A stretch of DNA of 53,615 nt from Acaryochloridaceae cyanobacterium SU_2_1 (GTDB lineage: Bacteria; Cyanobacteriota; Cyanobacteriia; Thermosynechococcales; Thermosynechococcaceae). The position numbers were made by a program, and so were the translations under genes. The stretch is taken from assembly GCA_012030735.1 (NCBI GenBank), contig JAAUUW010000003.1:1-53615 (forward strand). Direction: 5' to 3'. Positions 1-11,249 of the stretch are shown here, in pieces. Under the pieces are notes generated by a model that was not told the DNA's origin, made no database searches, and was given only the letters and a program-made list of their open reading frames with translations. Position 1 is the first letter of the stretch. The number at the start of each line of letters is the position of its first letter.

Positions 1-728
1 TCACCTGTTGCAAACTTTCCTCTAGAACGGTTTCAATATCTAGCCAAACAATCTCCGTGCGAGGTGTCATGATGGACTTGATGGGGCGGATCGCCCAGCT
101 CGGAACACCCGCTGCACAATTTTATGTTCGACTTCTTCGAGCACTCCTGACTCTGCCCCCTGCCGAAGCAGCACCTTGAGTTCTTCTTCAGTGAGGTTGG
201 GTTCATCCGAAGCGCTAATTCCGATGAGCTTGAGCAAGGCATCCGTTGACCCGCCTAACACATGAACCAAGGGTGCGGTTAAGCGAGATAGTAGCCGCAT
301 CGGCTGCGCCACCATACAGGCAATCTGTTCTGGAGCGTTCAGAGCAATCCGCTTGGGAAGCAGTTCACCTAGCACTAGCGACAGGTAGGTGATAAACGTC
401 ACCACAATAACAACGCTGATGCCTTCACTGTAGGGCTGTACCGAGGGAATCCCGTCAAAAACCGGCTTTAGGCGTTGGGCAAGGGTTGTGCCGCCCAACG
501 CACCACTCAGAATACCAATCAGCGTAATACCAATTTGCACCGTGGATAGAAAATTATTGGGTGCATTGACCAGCCGCAGTGCAATGTGCGCCTTCCGGTT
601 GCCCCGGTCTGCCAACTGTTCCAAACGGACTTTACGGGCAGACACAACGGCAATCTCTGAGCCTGAAAAATTCCATTAGCTAGAGTGAGCAGAATAATAA
701 ACAGCACTTCAGAGACGATCGAGGACAT
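1..728 (-). CDS. HlyC/CorC (CNNM, DUF21) membrane protein, 5' part, frameshifted, runs off the window
   Basis: Integral membrane protein of the CorC/CNNM family, whose members are linked to Mg2+/Co2+ efflux. The start at 728 gives a hydrophobic first helix (MSSIVSEVLFIILLTLANGIF). The frame then breaks at the A5 run 666-670; adding one base restores the family-typical SGSEIAVVSARK. Further hydrophobic segments of the DUF21 domain follow, including LSLVLGELLPKRIAL. A second break lies near 87-107, after which the other frame reads RPIKSIMTPRTEIVWLD, the start of the cytoplasmic CBS region. The rest of the CBS domains and the C-terminus lie outside the window. Two indels in one gene fit either sequencing error or a pseudogene. 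Family assignment is firm; the transported ion is unknown. Confidence 0.8.
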
Positions 729-894
729 ATGAGGTTATCCACCACGAGTAAATGTTTTTAGCATAGTCGGTAACGACTTCCTTCGATGTCTATCACAAAC
801 TCATTTCGGGTTATATTTCATTGACCTTTACCCGAAAAAGTGGTCATTCCTTCAAGGCCTTGCTCAAGATGTCATCACACCTGATGTAGATCAC

Positions 895-1086
895 GATTAT
901 CATTGCCAAGATACTGAAGGTTGCCAACACCCTCACTGTTGCATGGGCAGTGAAAGCTGTTCCACGACTTGGAGGATATCTGGAGCATCGTCGCAACACA
1001 CCGATGGGGTTCAAGGGCTGTGGCAAAGATGGGCCAAGTTAAATTCCCTGATGAAAAGATGGCAGTTAGCGACACAGGCGTCTTAG
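895..1086 (+). pseudogene. Remnant of an IS4-like transposase (C-terminal end)
   Basis: Only the C-terminal end of a DDE transposase survives. One frame reads VAWAVKAVPRLGGYLEHRR and then shifts into a frame reading GLWQRWAKLNSLMKRWQLA, ending at the stop at 1084-1086. The LGGYLxHRR...LWxxWxxL pattern is typical of IS4-type transposase C-termini. There is no N-terminal or catalytic part upstream, because the CorC-like gene starts at 728. A closely similar end occurs in inverted orientation at 53502-53615, and similarity continues for some tens of bases past both stop codons, so the IS terminus is probably near 1130. Seen directly: the two frames and the match. Inferred: the family name. Confidence 0.7.
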
Positions 1087-1151
1087 CGTGAACAGTCAGG
1101 TTAAAATCACGGTTAAGAACAAGTTCCTATGGATGGTTGGAATACTGGACA

Positions 1152-3137
1152 ATGACCGACAAGATTCTTGATGTGCACAATCTCAGTGTGCAGTTCCAGA
1201 CCGATAGCCGCGTAATCCAAGCCGTAGATGATATTTCTTTTACCCTTAAACCTGGGCAGACCTTAGGAATTGTGGGAGAGTCAGGGTCGGGCAAGTCAGT
1301 GACATCTTTGGCGATTATGCAGTTGGTGCCTAGCCCCCCTGGGCGGATTAGCCAAGGGCAGATTTGGTTTCATGGTCAATCCGGGTCTTCTCCAGCCATT
1401 GATCTTCTGAAGTTGCCGATGGCTCAGATGCAAGCCTACCGAGGCAGCCGGATCTCGATGATTTTTCAAGAGCCAATGAGCTCTTTAAATCCGGTTTTTA
1501 CCTGTGGGTTTCAGCTGATCGAGGCTTTGAGGCTTCATCAAAATATTTCTGAGGGCGAAGCTCGTCGACAAGCCCTTGCTCTATTACAAGAAGTCAAGCT
1601 CATCCCACCGGATGAAGAGCTAACTCAAATCGTCAGAGGAGAGGCTAATCGCGATAGATCGGCAGCCTTATCCCTAAATAAGGAGGAAGTACAGCGCCAA
1701 GTTAATCGCCAAAAACGGTCATATCTTAATCGATATCCGCATCAGTTGTCGGGGGGGCAAATTCAGCGGGTGATGATTGCCATGGCTATTTCTTGCAATC
1801 CCGAAATTCTGATTGCAGATGAACCAACAACAGCCCTGGATGTGACGGTGCAAGCCACTATTTTAGATCTGCTACGGGAGTTGCGCGATCGCCGTCGGAT
1901 GTCGATCATTTTTGTGACCCATGATTTGGGTATTGTTGCTGAGTTGGCTGACACAATAGCTGTCATGCATCAGGGCAAAATTGTCGAAACAGGCTCTGTG
2001 AGCCAGATATTCGGCAATCCTCAACATCCTTACACACAAGGGCTTTTAGCCTGTCGTCCTCGGATTGATCAATGCTTGAAACGGCTGCCCACAGTGGCCG
2101 ATTTTATGGCCAAGCATTCTTCCTCAACGGTTGATGCGAACATTGAGGCTTTAGAGTCGGCAGGGACTGCTATGCCCTTAACAGATGCGGGTTTGCCATT
2201 GCCGGTCCCCCCCAGTCATGAGTCTGATCGGCCTAGCCCGCGGCCCGATGCTGTCCTGGAATATACCAGAGAAGAAATTGAAGGGCGGTTTGCTCAGTTA
2301 ACTCAGCAGTCTCCCTTGCTGACGGTACAAAATTTGCAGGTCTTTTTTCCAGTCAAGGGCATGTTTGGTAAAACGGCCCGTTATGTGGCAGCGGTGAATG
2401 ATGTTTCTTTTCAAGTCTATCCGGGGGAGACCTTGGGGTTGGTAGGGGAGTCTGGTTGTGGCAAAACAACCTTGGGTCGTACTTTGGTGCGACTGGTGCA
2501 ACCCACGGGTGGCTCAATTCAGTTTGCTGGCCGAGATATTACGAAACTTAAGGGCAAGCATCTACGCAAGTTGCGGCAGAATTTGCAAATTATTTTTCAA
2601 GATCCCTTTAGCTCTTTGGATCCACGCATGAATGTGGGGGCGGCGGTGATGGAACCCATGCGGGTTGCTGGTGGAGTGCCTCAAAGGGGCGGGGAAGGCG
2701 TTCATCAATCCCATAGTATTCGCGATCGCGCCGCTTACCTACTGGAGCGAGTGGGTCTTGATCCTAAGGATATGAGGCGCTATCCTCACGAATTCTCGGG
2801 CGGACAACGGCAGCGCATTTGTATTGCCCGCGCCCTCGCTCTCAACCCTCAATTTGTGATTTGTGATGAGTCAGTTTCGGCCTTGGATGTCTCGGTCCAA
2901 GCCCAAGTTCTCAACTTGTTAAAGGAACTCCAGAGCGAGTTTAAGCTGACTTATATTTTTATTTCCCATGATTTGAATATAGTTAAATTTATGAGCGATC
3001 GCATCATGGTCATGAATCGGGGCAAACTAGAAGAAATTGGACCTGCAGAAGAAATTTATCACAGCCCTCAAGCCACTTACACCAAGCAATTAATTGCTGC
3101 CATCCCGGCTGGATTTTCGTCGCCCCAGGCAACTTAG
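1152..3137 (+). CDS. Fused double-ATPase of a peptide/glutathione-type ABC transporter (DppD-DppF like)
   Basis: A single polypeptide with two ABC ATPase domains, as in GsiA or YejF, that would energise uptake of oligopeptides, glutathione or nickel-type substrates. Domain 1 has Walker A GESGSGKS, signature LSGGQIQR and Walker [13 protein letters not shown]. Domain 2 has [16 protein letters not shown] and [11 protein letters not shown], with the catalytic Glu present and Ser in place of the usual Pro. Each domain is followed by the family's C-terminal extension ([11 protein letters not shown] and the equivalent after domain 2). An in-frame TTG at 1137 is possible, but ATG 1152 gives the better N-terminus ([15 protein letters not shown]). 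No permease or binding-protein gene is adjacent, so the partners are encoded elsewhere, as is common in cyanobacteria. Confidence 0.9.
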   Translation: MTDKILDVHNLSVQFQTDSRVIQAVDDISFTLKPGQTLGIVGESGSGKSVTSLAIMQLVPSPPGRISQGQIWFHGQSGSSPAIDLLKLPMAQMQAYRGSRISMIFQEPMSSLNPVFTCGFQLIEALRLHQNISEGEARRQALALLQEVKLIPPDEELTQIVRGEANRDRSAALSLNKEEVQRQVNRQKRSYLNRYPHQLSGGQIQRVMIAMAISCNPEILIADEPTTALDVTVQATILDLLRELRDRRRMSIIFVTHDLGIVAELADTIAVMHQGKIVETGSVSQIFGNPQHPYTQGLLACRPRIDQCLKRLPTVADFMAKHSSSTVDANIEALESAGTAMPLTDAGLPLPVPPSHESDRPSPRPDAVLEYTREEIEGRFAQLTQQSPLLTVQNLQVFFPVKGMFGKTARYVAAVNDVSFQVYPGETLGLVGESGCGKTTLGRTLVRLVQPTGGSIQFAGRDITKLKGKHLRKLRQNLQIIFQDPFSSLDPRMNVGAAVMEPMRVAGGVPQRGGEGVHQSHSIRDRAAYLLERVGLDPKDMRRYPHEFSGGQRQRICIARALALNPQFVICDESVSALDVSVQAQVLNLLKELQSEFKLTYIFISHDLNIVKFMSDRIMVMNRGKLEEIGPAEEIYHSPQATYTKQLIAAIPAGFSSPQAT

Positions 3138-3262
3138 ACTCCAGCCACCGGCTCAAACGACCCAAGTATCGTCCGATCAGTAGACTGGCGAGGCCCTTCT
3201 GCCCCGACTATCATGGAGCTACATCCCTCCGCCCTCCCTCTATCTTTACGCTTGTCTGGTGT

Positions 3263-4327
3263 ATGGAAGACCGCGATCTGATCCAACGATATATTGTCAG
3301 CTATCTAGCGGGCCAATCTTTGCTGCTGTCTAATACAGACTTAAAAGTTGAGCCGATCAGCGATACGCTGCAGTTGTTAGCTAAGCATGAGGGATTGGTG
3401 GCAACGGCCAAATTAACAGGAGAACATCGCCATACCGCTGTCCGGTATAAATCCAGTTTTTGGCCCCAACTGCATGAAGCTATGGTAGACCAGCAATGTT
3501 TGCCGACTCGTCCCGCCACAATTTCTGGGTTCTATGATTATGAGCCCATTGAAATTCCTGCAAATTATCAGGTGCAATTTACAGATTCCTTAGATCTCTT
3601 GCAAACTTGGTGGAGCTTCAAAACCCCTGAAAAACAGCAGTCCTTAATGAAGCTACTAGTCCTACATCGTGGCACCTGGTACCCAATTCGCGACTTAGAT
3701 TCTAGCCAAGGTACCCTCACCATTCAAACGCTGGGTCATCAGATTAAGCTGTATCCCTTAGATATGCTAGTTTGGCTGAAAAAAGAAGAACTCCCTACGG
3801 CTCATAACGGTATCGATCAAGAGAACAGACAGGGCTATAGTCGACGACGGAGCGATCGCATCAAGCAGCACCTCTCTATTCATCGACGGGCCATGGCTGC
3901 CCATTATCCAGACGCCAAAAAGATTGGTAGCTATTTAATCGAAGCAGGTCTGCTATCGAGCGCCCAACTTGAATTAGTCTTAGCAGATCAAAAACTAACA
4001 GGGATGCGCTTTGGCGAAATCTTGGTCTCCCGAGGTTGGCTAAAGGCCCAAACCATCGAATTCTTGATGGCAAACATCATCTTGCCGCAGCGAACCTTAG
4101 CAAAACGGCAGGCGGAATCAACCCAAAAGCAGCTCGTTGACCAGCTCAAGGAAGTCAATGCAGTTCAACAAGCCCGCCAGGGCCTGACAGAGGCATCCCC
4201 ATCAATGCCCCCAGAATCCATGCCAGCCACTCCCCAAAACGTCTCCATTCACGACCGCGAGACCTTACTCACCTACGATAAATCTGGCTTGGACGAATTG
4301 CCGGACTGGAAAGACTGCAAAGAGTAG
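3263..4327 (+). CDS. Conserved cyanobacterial protein with a C-terminal MshEN-like module
   Basis: I do not recognise a named family for the whole 354-residue protein. The N-terminal two thirds are soluble with no clear motif. Residues about 220-275 (IGSYLIEAGLLSSAQLELVL, then a segment with MRFGEILVSRGW) resemble the helical N-terminal module of type II secretion/type IV pilus ATPases (GspE-N/MshEN). In some proteins that module binds c-di-GMP; in cyanobacteria it recurs in many proteins of unknown role. The C-terminal 70 residues are Gln/Pro/Ser-rich. No signal peptide or membrane segment is visible. It is a stand-alone gene between the ABC ATPase and the convergent comM. Function unknown. 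Confidence 0.7.
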   Translation: MEDRDLIQRYIVSYLAGQSLLLSNTDLKVEPISDTLQLLAKHEGLVATAKLTGEHRHTAVRYKSSFWPQLHEAMVDQQCLPTRPATISGFYDYEPIEIPANYQVQFTDSLDLLQTWWSFKTPEKQQSLMKLLVLHRGTWYPIRDLDSSQGTLTIQTLGHQIKLYPLDMLVWLKKEELPTAHNGIDQENRQGYSRRRSDRIKQHLSIHRRAMAAHYPDAKKIGSYLIEAGLLSSAQLELVLADQKLTGMRFGEILVSRGWLKAQTIEFLMANIILPQRTLAKRQAESTQKQLVDQLKEVNAVQQARQGLTEASPSMPPESMPATPQNVSIHDRETLLTYDKSGLDELPDWKDCKE

Positions 4328-4351
4328 TCCGTAATATCTCACCCCTTAGCC

Positions 4352-5877
4352 CTATTGTAGGCGATCGATGGTTCGGTATTGGATAGCCTCCGCCACATGG
4401 GCGGTTTCTAATTGGGGGGCAGCCGCTAAATCTGCGATAGTACGGGCAACCTTAAGAATCCGGTCCGTTCCCCGTGCCGACAAACCCAAGCGATTAATGG
4501 CTGTTTCCAGAAGTTGGCGAGTTGCGTCGTCTAATTGACACCAACGGCGAAGCTGCTGGCTATTCATTTGAGCATTACAGTGCAACTGCGCCTCTGCCTG
4601 AAAGCGATCGATTGCCAACTGTCGAGCCGCCTGCACCCTGTCTCGAATAGGAGCTGAGGCTTCACCCAATAACTGCTGGGTCATTTCCTCGGGCTTCAAC
4701 CGATTCACCGCCACTTGCAAGTCAATCCGATCCATTAAAGGGCCCGATAATTTTGCCCAGTAATTTTCCCGCTGGCGCGGAGAACAAGTACAGGACTGAA
4801 TCGGATCAGCATAATAGCCACAGGGACAGGGATTTGTACTAGCCACCAAGGTAAACTGCGCCGGAAAAGTGACAGATTGTCTGGCCCGCGAAATACTCAC
4901 AAAACCGTCTTCTAAGGGTTGGCGTAAAAACTCTAACACCTCCCGCTTAAACTCAGTTAGCTCATCGAGAAACAACACCCCCCGATGGGCCAGGGAAATT
5001 TCTCCTGGCCGGGGAAAACTACCGCCCCCCACAAGGGCTGGCCCCGAGGCTGAATGATGGGGAGAGCGAAAGGGTCGCTGGCTCAACAGAGCCCCTTGCT
5101 CCCTCAACAACCCCGCCACAGAATGAATTTTCGTCACCTCTAAGGATTCCTCAAAGGCTAAGGGCGGCAAAATTCCTGGTAAACGCCTTGCTAGCATTGT
5201 TTTCCCACTTCCTGGCGGCCCGACAAAAACCAAATTATGCCCCCCCGCCGCTGCAATTTCTAAGGCACGTCGAGCATGGGCCTGACCCTTGACATCCTTG
5301 AGATCTAAGTGATGCTGGGCGACTTTAGCTGAGCTGGGTTGATGCTCTGACAGCGGTTGAACCGAGTCTGGATCGTTTAAAAAATCCCTCACCTCTGATA
5401 GATGGGCAAACCCATAGACAGATAACCCCTTAACCACAGAGGCTTCCTGAGCATTGGCCCTTGGCACCACAAGTCCCGACAATCCCATCTGCTGGGCTGC
5501 TGCAGCTATGGGTAATACCCCCGTTACCGAACGTAAGGCCCCATCTAAGGAAACTTCTCCTAAAAACAGAAAATCTCCCAGCAATTGGGCACTAATCTGA
5601 TCTGAGGCCGCAAGAATACCAATACTGATGGGCAAATCAAAGCTGGGACCTCTTTGCGCAAATCGGCTGGGGTGAGATTAATGACGATGCGACGCATGGG
5701 AAACGTCATGCCTGCATTCCGTAAGGCTGCCTTGACCCGTTCTCTAGATTCTTGTACTGCTGTATCAGGCAAGCCAACAATCACAATCCCCGGCAGTCCG
5801 CCAGAGACATCTACCTCCACTCCCACCTTGACTGCTTCAATGCCAATCAGGGCAGCACTCCAAACCCGCGCCAACAT
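4352..5877 (-). CDS. comM: ComM/YifB family Mg-chelatase-like AAA+ ATPase, frameshifted
   Basis: ComM is a hexameric AAA+ helicase that promotes branch migration during natural transformation. The N-terminal LonP-like domain is read from 5877 ([20 protein letters not shown]). At 5649-5650 the frame breaks in a GG run: one extra G restores [19 protein letters not shown]. The second part has Walker A GPPGSGKT, Walker B LFLDEL, the family zinc-like cluster CPCGYY...CTCSP and the C-terminal Mg-chelatase domain ending TIDRLQ. Full-length product would be about 508 residues, as in the family. A one-base homopolymer defect in an otherwise perfect gene is most likely a sequencing error. The gene is divergent from dnaK across a 205-bp gap. 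Confidence 0.92.
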
Positions 5878-6082
5878 CGTTGAGATCTCTCCCTTGTGCG
5901 AGTGATATTTCTATCTGCTCTAACACTTTAAATATCCCTCATACTGCACACTAATAAAGTTAAAGGTCCAAATTGAGGGTCGGCAACCTACCCATTGGTG
6001 AATTCATTGGGCAGGATAGAATGATATATCCGATCCTTTATTTGCACATCGCCCTAGGCCGGTGATAGGAGAAAGAGAGTTC

Positions 6083-8091
6083 ATGGGCAGAATTGTTGGC
6101 ATTGACTTGGGTACTACGAATTCAGTGGTGGCCATTATGGAAGGCGGCCAACCCATTGTCATTGCGAATGTAGAGGGGAGCCGAACAACGCCTTCTGTGG
6201 TGGCCTTTGGTAAGGAAGGTGAACGACTGATTGGCCAATTGGCAAGACGGCAATCGGTATTGAACCCCCACAATACCTTCTATGCCATTAAGCGGTTCAT
6301 GGGCCGTAAATATAATGAGCTGTCCCCTGATGCCAAGCGGGTGCCCTATACGATCCACCCTGATCAAAATGGCAATGTTCGCGTCAAATGCCCAGGTTTG
6401 GAGCGGGATTTTGCCCCAGAAGAAATTTCGGCCATGATTTTGCGTAAGCTGGCCGATGAGGCCAGCCGGTATTTAGGTGAGCCGATTACGGGGGCAGTGA
6501 TTACCGTGCCTGCTTATTTTAATGATGCCCAACGACAAGCGACGCGGGATGCAGGTCGGATTGCAGGGTTAGAGGTGAAGCGGATTATTAATGAACCGAC
6601 GGCTGCCTGTTTGGCCTATGGACTCGATAATCAATATAACCATCGGGTGATGGTGGCGGATTTAGGAGGAGGCACCTTTGATGTCTCGATCCTAGATATT
6701 GGGGATGGGGTGTTTGAGGTGCGGTCAACGAGCGGTGATACCCAATTAGGGGGGAATGACTTTGACCGGGTGATTGTGGATTGGTTGGCAGAGCAGTTTC
6801 TGCAGCAAGAGCAGATTGATCTGCGTCGTGAGCCTCAATCTTTGCAGCGGCTGACAGAGGCGGCTGAAAAGGCCAAGATCGAGCTGTCGGGGTTGCCGGA
6901 AACAAATATCAGTTTGCCCTTTATTACAGCAACGGAGGATGGCCCCAAGCATTTGGATGTGACCTTGAGTCGAGGACATTTTGAGAACCTTTGTGTCGAC
7001 TTAATTGAGCGGTTGCAAGCCCCTGTGGAGAGGGCGTTGCGCGACGCTAATCTGCGCTCTATTGATATTGATGAAGTTGTGTTGGTGGGCGGTTCAACCC
7101 GAATTCCGATGGTCCAGGGGGTCATTGCCCAGATGGTGAATAAACGCCCGAGTCAAAATGTCAATCCTGATGAATCGGTGGCGGTGGGTGCTGCGATTCA
7201 AGCTGGTATTGCGGCTGGGGATTTGCAGGACATTTTTCTGTTGGATGTAACGCCCCTGTCCTTTGGCTTGGAAACCATTGGTGGGGTGATGAAAAAGCTG
7301 ATTCCTCGCAATACAACAATTCCAGTGCGGCGCTCGGATCTGTTTTCCACGGCTCAAGATAACCAAAATCAAGTGGAAGTGCATGTTTTGCAAGGAGAAC
7401 GGCAGTTGGCCGAACATAATAAGTCCTTGGGACGGTTCCAGTTGCGAGGTATTCCACCGGCTCCGCGGGGGGTGCCTCAGGTGCAGGTTTCCTTTGATAT
7501 TGATGCCAATGGTATTTTGCAAGTGACGGCGATGGATAAGTATACTGGCCGTGAACAGAGTATTACGGTGCAGGGGGCGGCTAATCTTTCGGAGAATGAA
7601 GTTAATCGCATGCTTGAGGATGCTGAGCAATATGCGGATCAAGATCGCCTGCGCCGAGAGCGGGTTGATAAGCGCAATCGCGCTCAGGATCTGATTAGCC
7701 AATGCGATCGCAAGCTGCGAGAAATCACCCTCGATTACGGCCCTCAATTTGCAGGCCTTTGCGGCGGCGGGTAGAAACGCTGTCACGGGATCTTCAAGAC
7801 AGCATTAACCAAGATCAAGATCGACAAATTGATCTCGATTACGTCAGCTTGCAAGATGCTCTCTATGAGTTAAACCAAGAAATCTATCGCCTCAACCAGG
7901 AATATTACGAAGACGACGAAGAACTGTTTCCTCTGCCTTCAATATCATCGATAGGAAATGCTGTTTCGAAGGGGGTGACGAAGGGGGTCGAAATAGTTAA
8001 GGGTCGAACTTCTGGCTCAAATTCTAACCGGCGGCCGTCGAGTCGGATGGGCGCTGATAACTGGGAAGACTGGGATGATGATGTTTGGTGA
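6083..8091 (+). CDS. dnaK: Hsp70 chaperone DnaK, frameshifted near its C-terminus
   Basis: ATP-dependent chaperone that binds unfolded polypeptides. ATG 6083 is chosen over the upstream start at 6062 because it has an AGGAG-type ribosome site at 6067-6071 and gives [17 protein letters not shown]. The nucleotide-binding domain has the phosphate loops ([31 protein letters not shown]), followed by the [14 protein letters not shown] linker and the substrate domain. The frame is lost around 7754 (LCGGG then stop); with one extra base it continues [14 protein letters not shown] to a serine/glycine-rich tail ending WEDWDDDVW, about 669 residues in all. The acidic-aromatic tail is not the usual EEVD-like end. 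Cyanobacteria have several DnaKs; linkage to a zinc-finger-less DnaJ suggests a specialised pair, but I cannot assign DnaK1, 2 or 3. Confidence 0.92.
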
Positions 8092-8152
8092 ATTAAAGCG
8101 GTTGGACCTTGCCTGTGGATGTTACCCAGATAGCTAGACCTCAGTTGAATTA

Positions 8153-9115
8153 ATGCAAAATTTCCGCAACTACTACGAAATTCTGGGGGTGCCTAAAACG
8201 GCATCGAATGACGAGATTAAGCGTACTTATCGTAAGCTAGCCCGCCAGTACCATCCAGATTTAAATCCTGGCGATAAAACCGCAGAGGAGAAGTTTAAGG
8301 ATATTGGTGAAGCCTATGATGTTCTCTCTGATCTAGATAAGCGATCACAATACGATCAATTTGGCCAATATTGGCAGCAGCGGGGCTTCCACAGCCCTAA
8401 AACCTCGCCTTCCCCACAGACCTGGAGCAACAAAGCAAAACCCTTCTCCCCTGAGGATTTGGATTTTAGCGAATTTGCTGATTTCCAGGAATTTATTGAC
8501 CAATTGCTAGGCCGTCCCTTTGCCAAAAAGACGAGCCGAGCCACTAGTAATACGGGCCAAAGCAGCGCTAACTCTCCTAAATCTGCCTCCAGCTCGGCCC
8601 AGCGTCGCGATGCTGAAGCCCGCCTGACCTTACCCCTAGAGAAGGCCTATCTGGGTGGGCGGGAGCGCATCCGTCTAGAGGATGGCCGTTCACTAGAGGT
8701 CAATATGCCCATGGGCATGGTCTCTGGCCAGCGCATTCGCCTCAAGGGTCAAGGAACAGCAGGGGGTGATCTTTATCTCAAAATTGAAGTCGCACCCCAT
8801 GATTTTTTCCGGCTAGAGGGGAACGATATTATTTGTGAACTGCCGATCACCTGCATAGAAGCCGTTTTGGGTGGCCAGATCGAAACGCCAACCTTGGATG
8901 GCTGGGTGAAGGTCAAGATTCCGAATGGTGTCCGATCGGGGCAGCGCTTGCGATTAGGCGGCAAGGGCTACCCTACCCCTGAAGGATCTAGGGGAGATCA
9001 GTTGGTGGAGGTTCGCATCGAAGGGCCCAAAACCATAAGTAATCGCGAACGAGAACTCTACGAACAATTGCGCCAGCTAGAAACTTATAAACCGCGCACC
9101 CATCTATCTATATAG
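8153..9115 (+). CDS. DnaJ-family co-chaperone without zinc finger (CbpA/DnaJ type II)
   Basis: J-domain protein that would stimulate the ATPase of the DnaK encoded 61 bp upstream; the two probably share a transcript. The J domain spans residues 1-70 with the HPD motif at 34-36. A low-complexity Ser/Thr/Gln-rich linker (about 80-155) replaces the Gly/Phe region and contains SEFADFQEFIDQLLG. The C-terminal substrate-binding domains follow (LPLEKAYLGGRERIRL, then GQRLRLGGKGYP). The CxxCxGxG zinc repeats of classical DnaJ are absent. The 320-residue length suits the CbpA-like class. The gene is intact. Confidence 0.9.
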   Translation: MQNFRNYYEILGVPKTASNDEIKRTYRKLARQYHPDLNPGDKTAEEKFKDIGEAYDVLSDLDKRSQYDQFGQYWQQRGFHSPKTSPSPQTWSNKAKPFSPEDLDFSEFADFQEFIDQLLGRPFAKKTSRATSNTGQSSANSPKSASSSAQRRDAEARLTLPLEKAYLGGRERIRLEDGRSLEVNMPMGMVSGQRIRLKGQGTAGGDLYLKIEVAPHDFFRLEGNDIICELPITCIEAVLGGQIETPTLDGWVKVKIPNGVRSGQRLRLGGKGYPTPEGSRGDQLVEVRIEGPKTISNRERELYEQLRQLETYKPRTHLSI

Positions 9116-9163
9116 CTGATCTAGCGGCCCATGATCTAGACTCCTGGGATCTCTAGTTCACAG

Positions 9164-9691
9164 TTATGGATCTTGAAGTTGTTTGAGTAATTCTTGGGCG
9201 AGGGTAAACTTTGGCGCCAGTTCGAGGACTGCCTGGGTTTCTTGGAGGGCTCGTTCTCGGTTACCCAAGCGGGTGAACAGAATGGCCAAATTGTAATGGG
9301 CGAGGGTATGGGTATCGGCCAAATCCGCGGTTTGATTGGGAGCCGCGATCGCACCCGCAAAGGCCAATTGAGCTTGGTCATAATCACCAATCTGCATCCA
9401 TGCCAACCCTAAATTGATATAGGCCGCCCCATATTGATCATTCAGCTGAGTCGCTTTTTGGTAGGCAATAACAGCCTGATCGAGCTTAAGTTGATGGTGC
9501 AGACTAAGCCCCAGATTGTAATAGGCATCAGCAGACATCGGTTGTTCCTTAACAACCCGTTGCCAGAGCGTTACGGCTTGAGGATATTGCTGTTGTTTTT
9601 GTGCCGCTTCAGCCTGCTGTTTTAGCTGCTCTAGCGGCTGGGCAAGGGCTACTCTAGGGGCTAGCAGCAAAACACAAAGGTAGCATCCCAT
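9164..9691 (-). CDS. Secreted tetratricopeptide-repeat protein
   Basis: The open frame extends up to 9784, but Met32 (9691) starts a good signal peptide (MGCYLCVLLLAPRVALAQP), so I place the start there. The mature part is built of TPR units: residues with the W..L...G....A...Y..A pattern recur about every 34 residues (for example AYYNLGLSLHHQLKLDQAVI and AYINLGLAWMQIGDYDQAQL). TPRs are protein-interaction scaffolds; no catalytic domain is visible. Likely periplasmic. It is convergent with the dnaJ gene and lies downstream of the ADO gene on the same strand with a 150-bp gap, so co-transcription is possible but not shown. Confidence 0.8.
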   Translation of the reverse strand: MGCYLCVLLLAPRVALAQPLEQLKQQAEAAQKQQQYPQAVTLWQRVVKEQPMSADAYYNLGLSLHHQLKLDQAVIAYQKATQLNDQYGAAYINLGLAWMQIGDYDQAQLAFAGAIAAPNQTADLADTHTLAHYNLAILFTRLGNRERALQETQAVLELAPKFTLAQELLKQLQDP

Positions 9692-9843
9692 CACCAGCCC
9701 CCTGCCAAGATTTCTACAGCAGGTTGGTAAAGCTGCGCTGTTTTGTCTGAGCATAGGAGTAGCAGTTGAAAGGGCTAAGAGCAATAAACCTGGCCTCGGA
9801 TAGATCGTCCGATAGATAGGGTCAACCGCTCTGCTATCGATGC

Positions 9844-10547
9844 TTAGGCTGGCATGAGGCCATAGGCAGACATCCGCATAATTTCGCCAGTAGAGAAGCC
9901 GATATTGCTGAGGGATTCACCATACTGAATCATGAAATCTTCGGATGAGCTGCTTCCTTTTCCATGCCTAAGACCGCAGCATCTTTATCAACCTTGTTCA
10001 GCATCCGCCACACAATGGGTAGATTTTGGCGATTAGCAGTTTGAATTTCGGACTTAACTTCCTCAAAATGGGCCTTAAGCCATTCTTCCCCATAGTTAAG
10101 ATGGGTATATTCGTCTTTGACGACAGATTCTGTAATCTTACGAGCAAAATCGTCGGCGACAGGAATATAAATGTTGTACGCGGCGATCGCAAAGCATTCG
10201 ATAATCAAGGATTGAATTACCAAGCAAGTAGCCACTTGATTGTTAGCGGCAGCCGCTTGAAAATTATGGTGCAAATCTGCAAAAAATTGGCGAGCAAAGT
10301 CCAAATCCCAGTTCACATTGAGGTTCCGGCCACAGGCTTCAAATCCCTTCTTGTGCCGGGCTTCCATCTTTGACAACCGTGAAAAGTCATCTTGGTGCTC
10401 CGGAAGCAACTCTCCCAGCCGGATATAGTTTTCGTAAGCTTCTTGCTCACCTTCAATGACAATCCCGTCAATGCGGCTGTAGGCGTCTTTATAGACCTCA
10501 CTACAGAAATCGATACCTGAAATAGCCTGAGTTTGGGGCATTTGCAT
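9844..10547 (-). CDS. ado: Aldehyde-deformylating oxygenase (cyanobacterial alkane synthesis), frameshifted
   Basis: Ferritin-like di-iron enzyme that converts fatty aldehydes to alkanes plus formate using O2 and reductant. The carboxylate/His ligand set is present: Glu34, Glu62, His65 (KMEARH), Glu117 (IIECF), Glu146 and His149 (KDEYTH). An AGGAG lies before ATG 10547. The frame breaks around 9947-9955; restoring one base gives the family C-terminus ([17 protein letters not shown], then MSAYGL) ending at 9844, about 234 residues, the normal size. The break is probably a sequencing error. The usual neighbour, acyl-ACP reductase (AAR), is not next to it: upstream is the YqgF-like gene, downstream the TPR gene. 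Confidence 0.93.
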
Positions 10548-10789
10548 AAATTCTCCTGGACTTTATGTGAAGGAACATTGCCCTAGCAACGAAGGGTTAA
10601 GTACCAAAGAATGATTCCTATCACTCTTCAGTCTACTCTATGACAATAATTAATTTATGAACGATCTACGATAGCCAACTTGAGCAATTATACTCAGTTT
10701 ATTCAAATCCTTAAGGGTATTGGGATCAGAGGAGTCTTGGGAAGTAAACTTATAGCAGATCGCCTCGAGGTAGATCTATCCCAGTAGGT

Positions 10790-11249
10790 TCAACCCTCTG
10801 AGCTCCTTTGCAAATATCGTTCAATCAAAAGGATCGCCACAATATCATCGATAGGGCGTTCAGGCGTTCTCATCCCCCGAGGAATCCATTGGGTCAAACC
10901 TTGGGGAGGATACATTTTCCAGTAGCGATCGCGAGCTTCTAAGCTGCTATAGCGCTCATCTACTTGAACAATCGGCAAAGATTGATCGAGGGAATCCCTA
11001 AGAGTTTGCTGCCATTCCGCAGCCGTTGTTTGATTCCCCATCACCACTAAGGAAATAGGATAAAGTTGTCAGCCATTGATTAATGGTACTAATGACCTGG
11101 TCTGACAACACCACTTGATGGCAATGGAGAAGATGCTCAACACTCATCACCGCTAAACCACATTTCTGACGGCCTGGATCAAAACCGAGCAACAGATTGG
11201 ATTGAGAGGCTAGATCCGCATCATAAGGGGTGGAAGTACCAGGACTCAT
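10790..11249 (-). CDS. YqgF/RuvX-like RNase H-fold nuclease, frameshifted
   Basis: Small RNase H-fold protein; relatives process 16S rRNA precursors or were proposed as Holliday-junction resolvases. The N-terminal strand LLGFDPGRQKCGLAVM carries the catalytic Asp. The central VDERYSS and C-terminal IDDIVAILLIERYL (second acidic cluster) follow in the other frame. The break is at the AAA run 11062-11064: removing one base joins WLTT to PISLVVMGNQTTAAEW. The joined product of about 152 residues matches the family. The glycine-arginine variant DPGRxKCG is a cyanobacterial subgroup, so equivalence to classical YqgF is not certain. Confidence 0.78.

Noticed and set aside
844-1075. Two short minus-strand open frames opposite the transposase remnant
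   Set aside because: The plus strand gives recognisable transposase sequence; the minus frames are shadows.
5600-5700. Programmed frameshift in comM
   Set aside because: There is no slippery heptamer with downstream structure, and the same kind of defect occurs in many unrelated genes, so sequencing error is simpler.
7094-7786. 230-codon open frame on the minus strand opposite dnaK
   Set aside because: It lies inside the well-conserved dnaK coding region, has no protein-like features, and arises from codon bias on the opposite strand.
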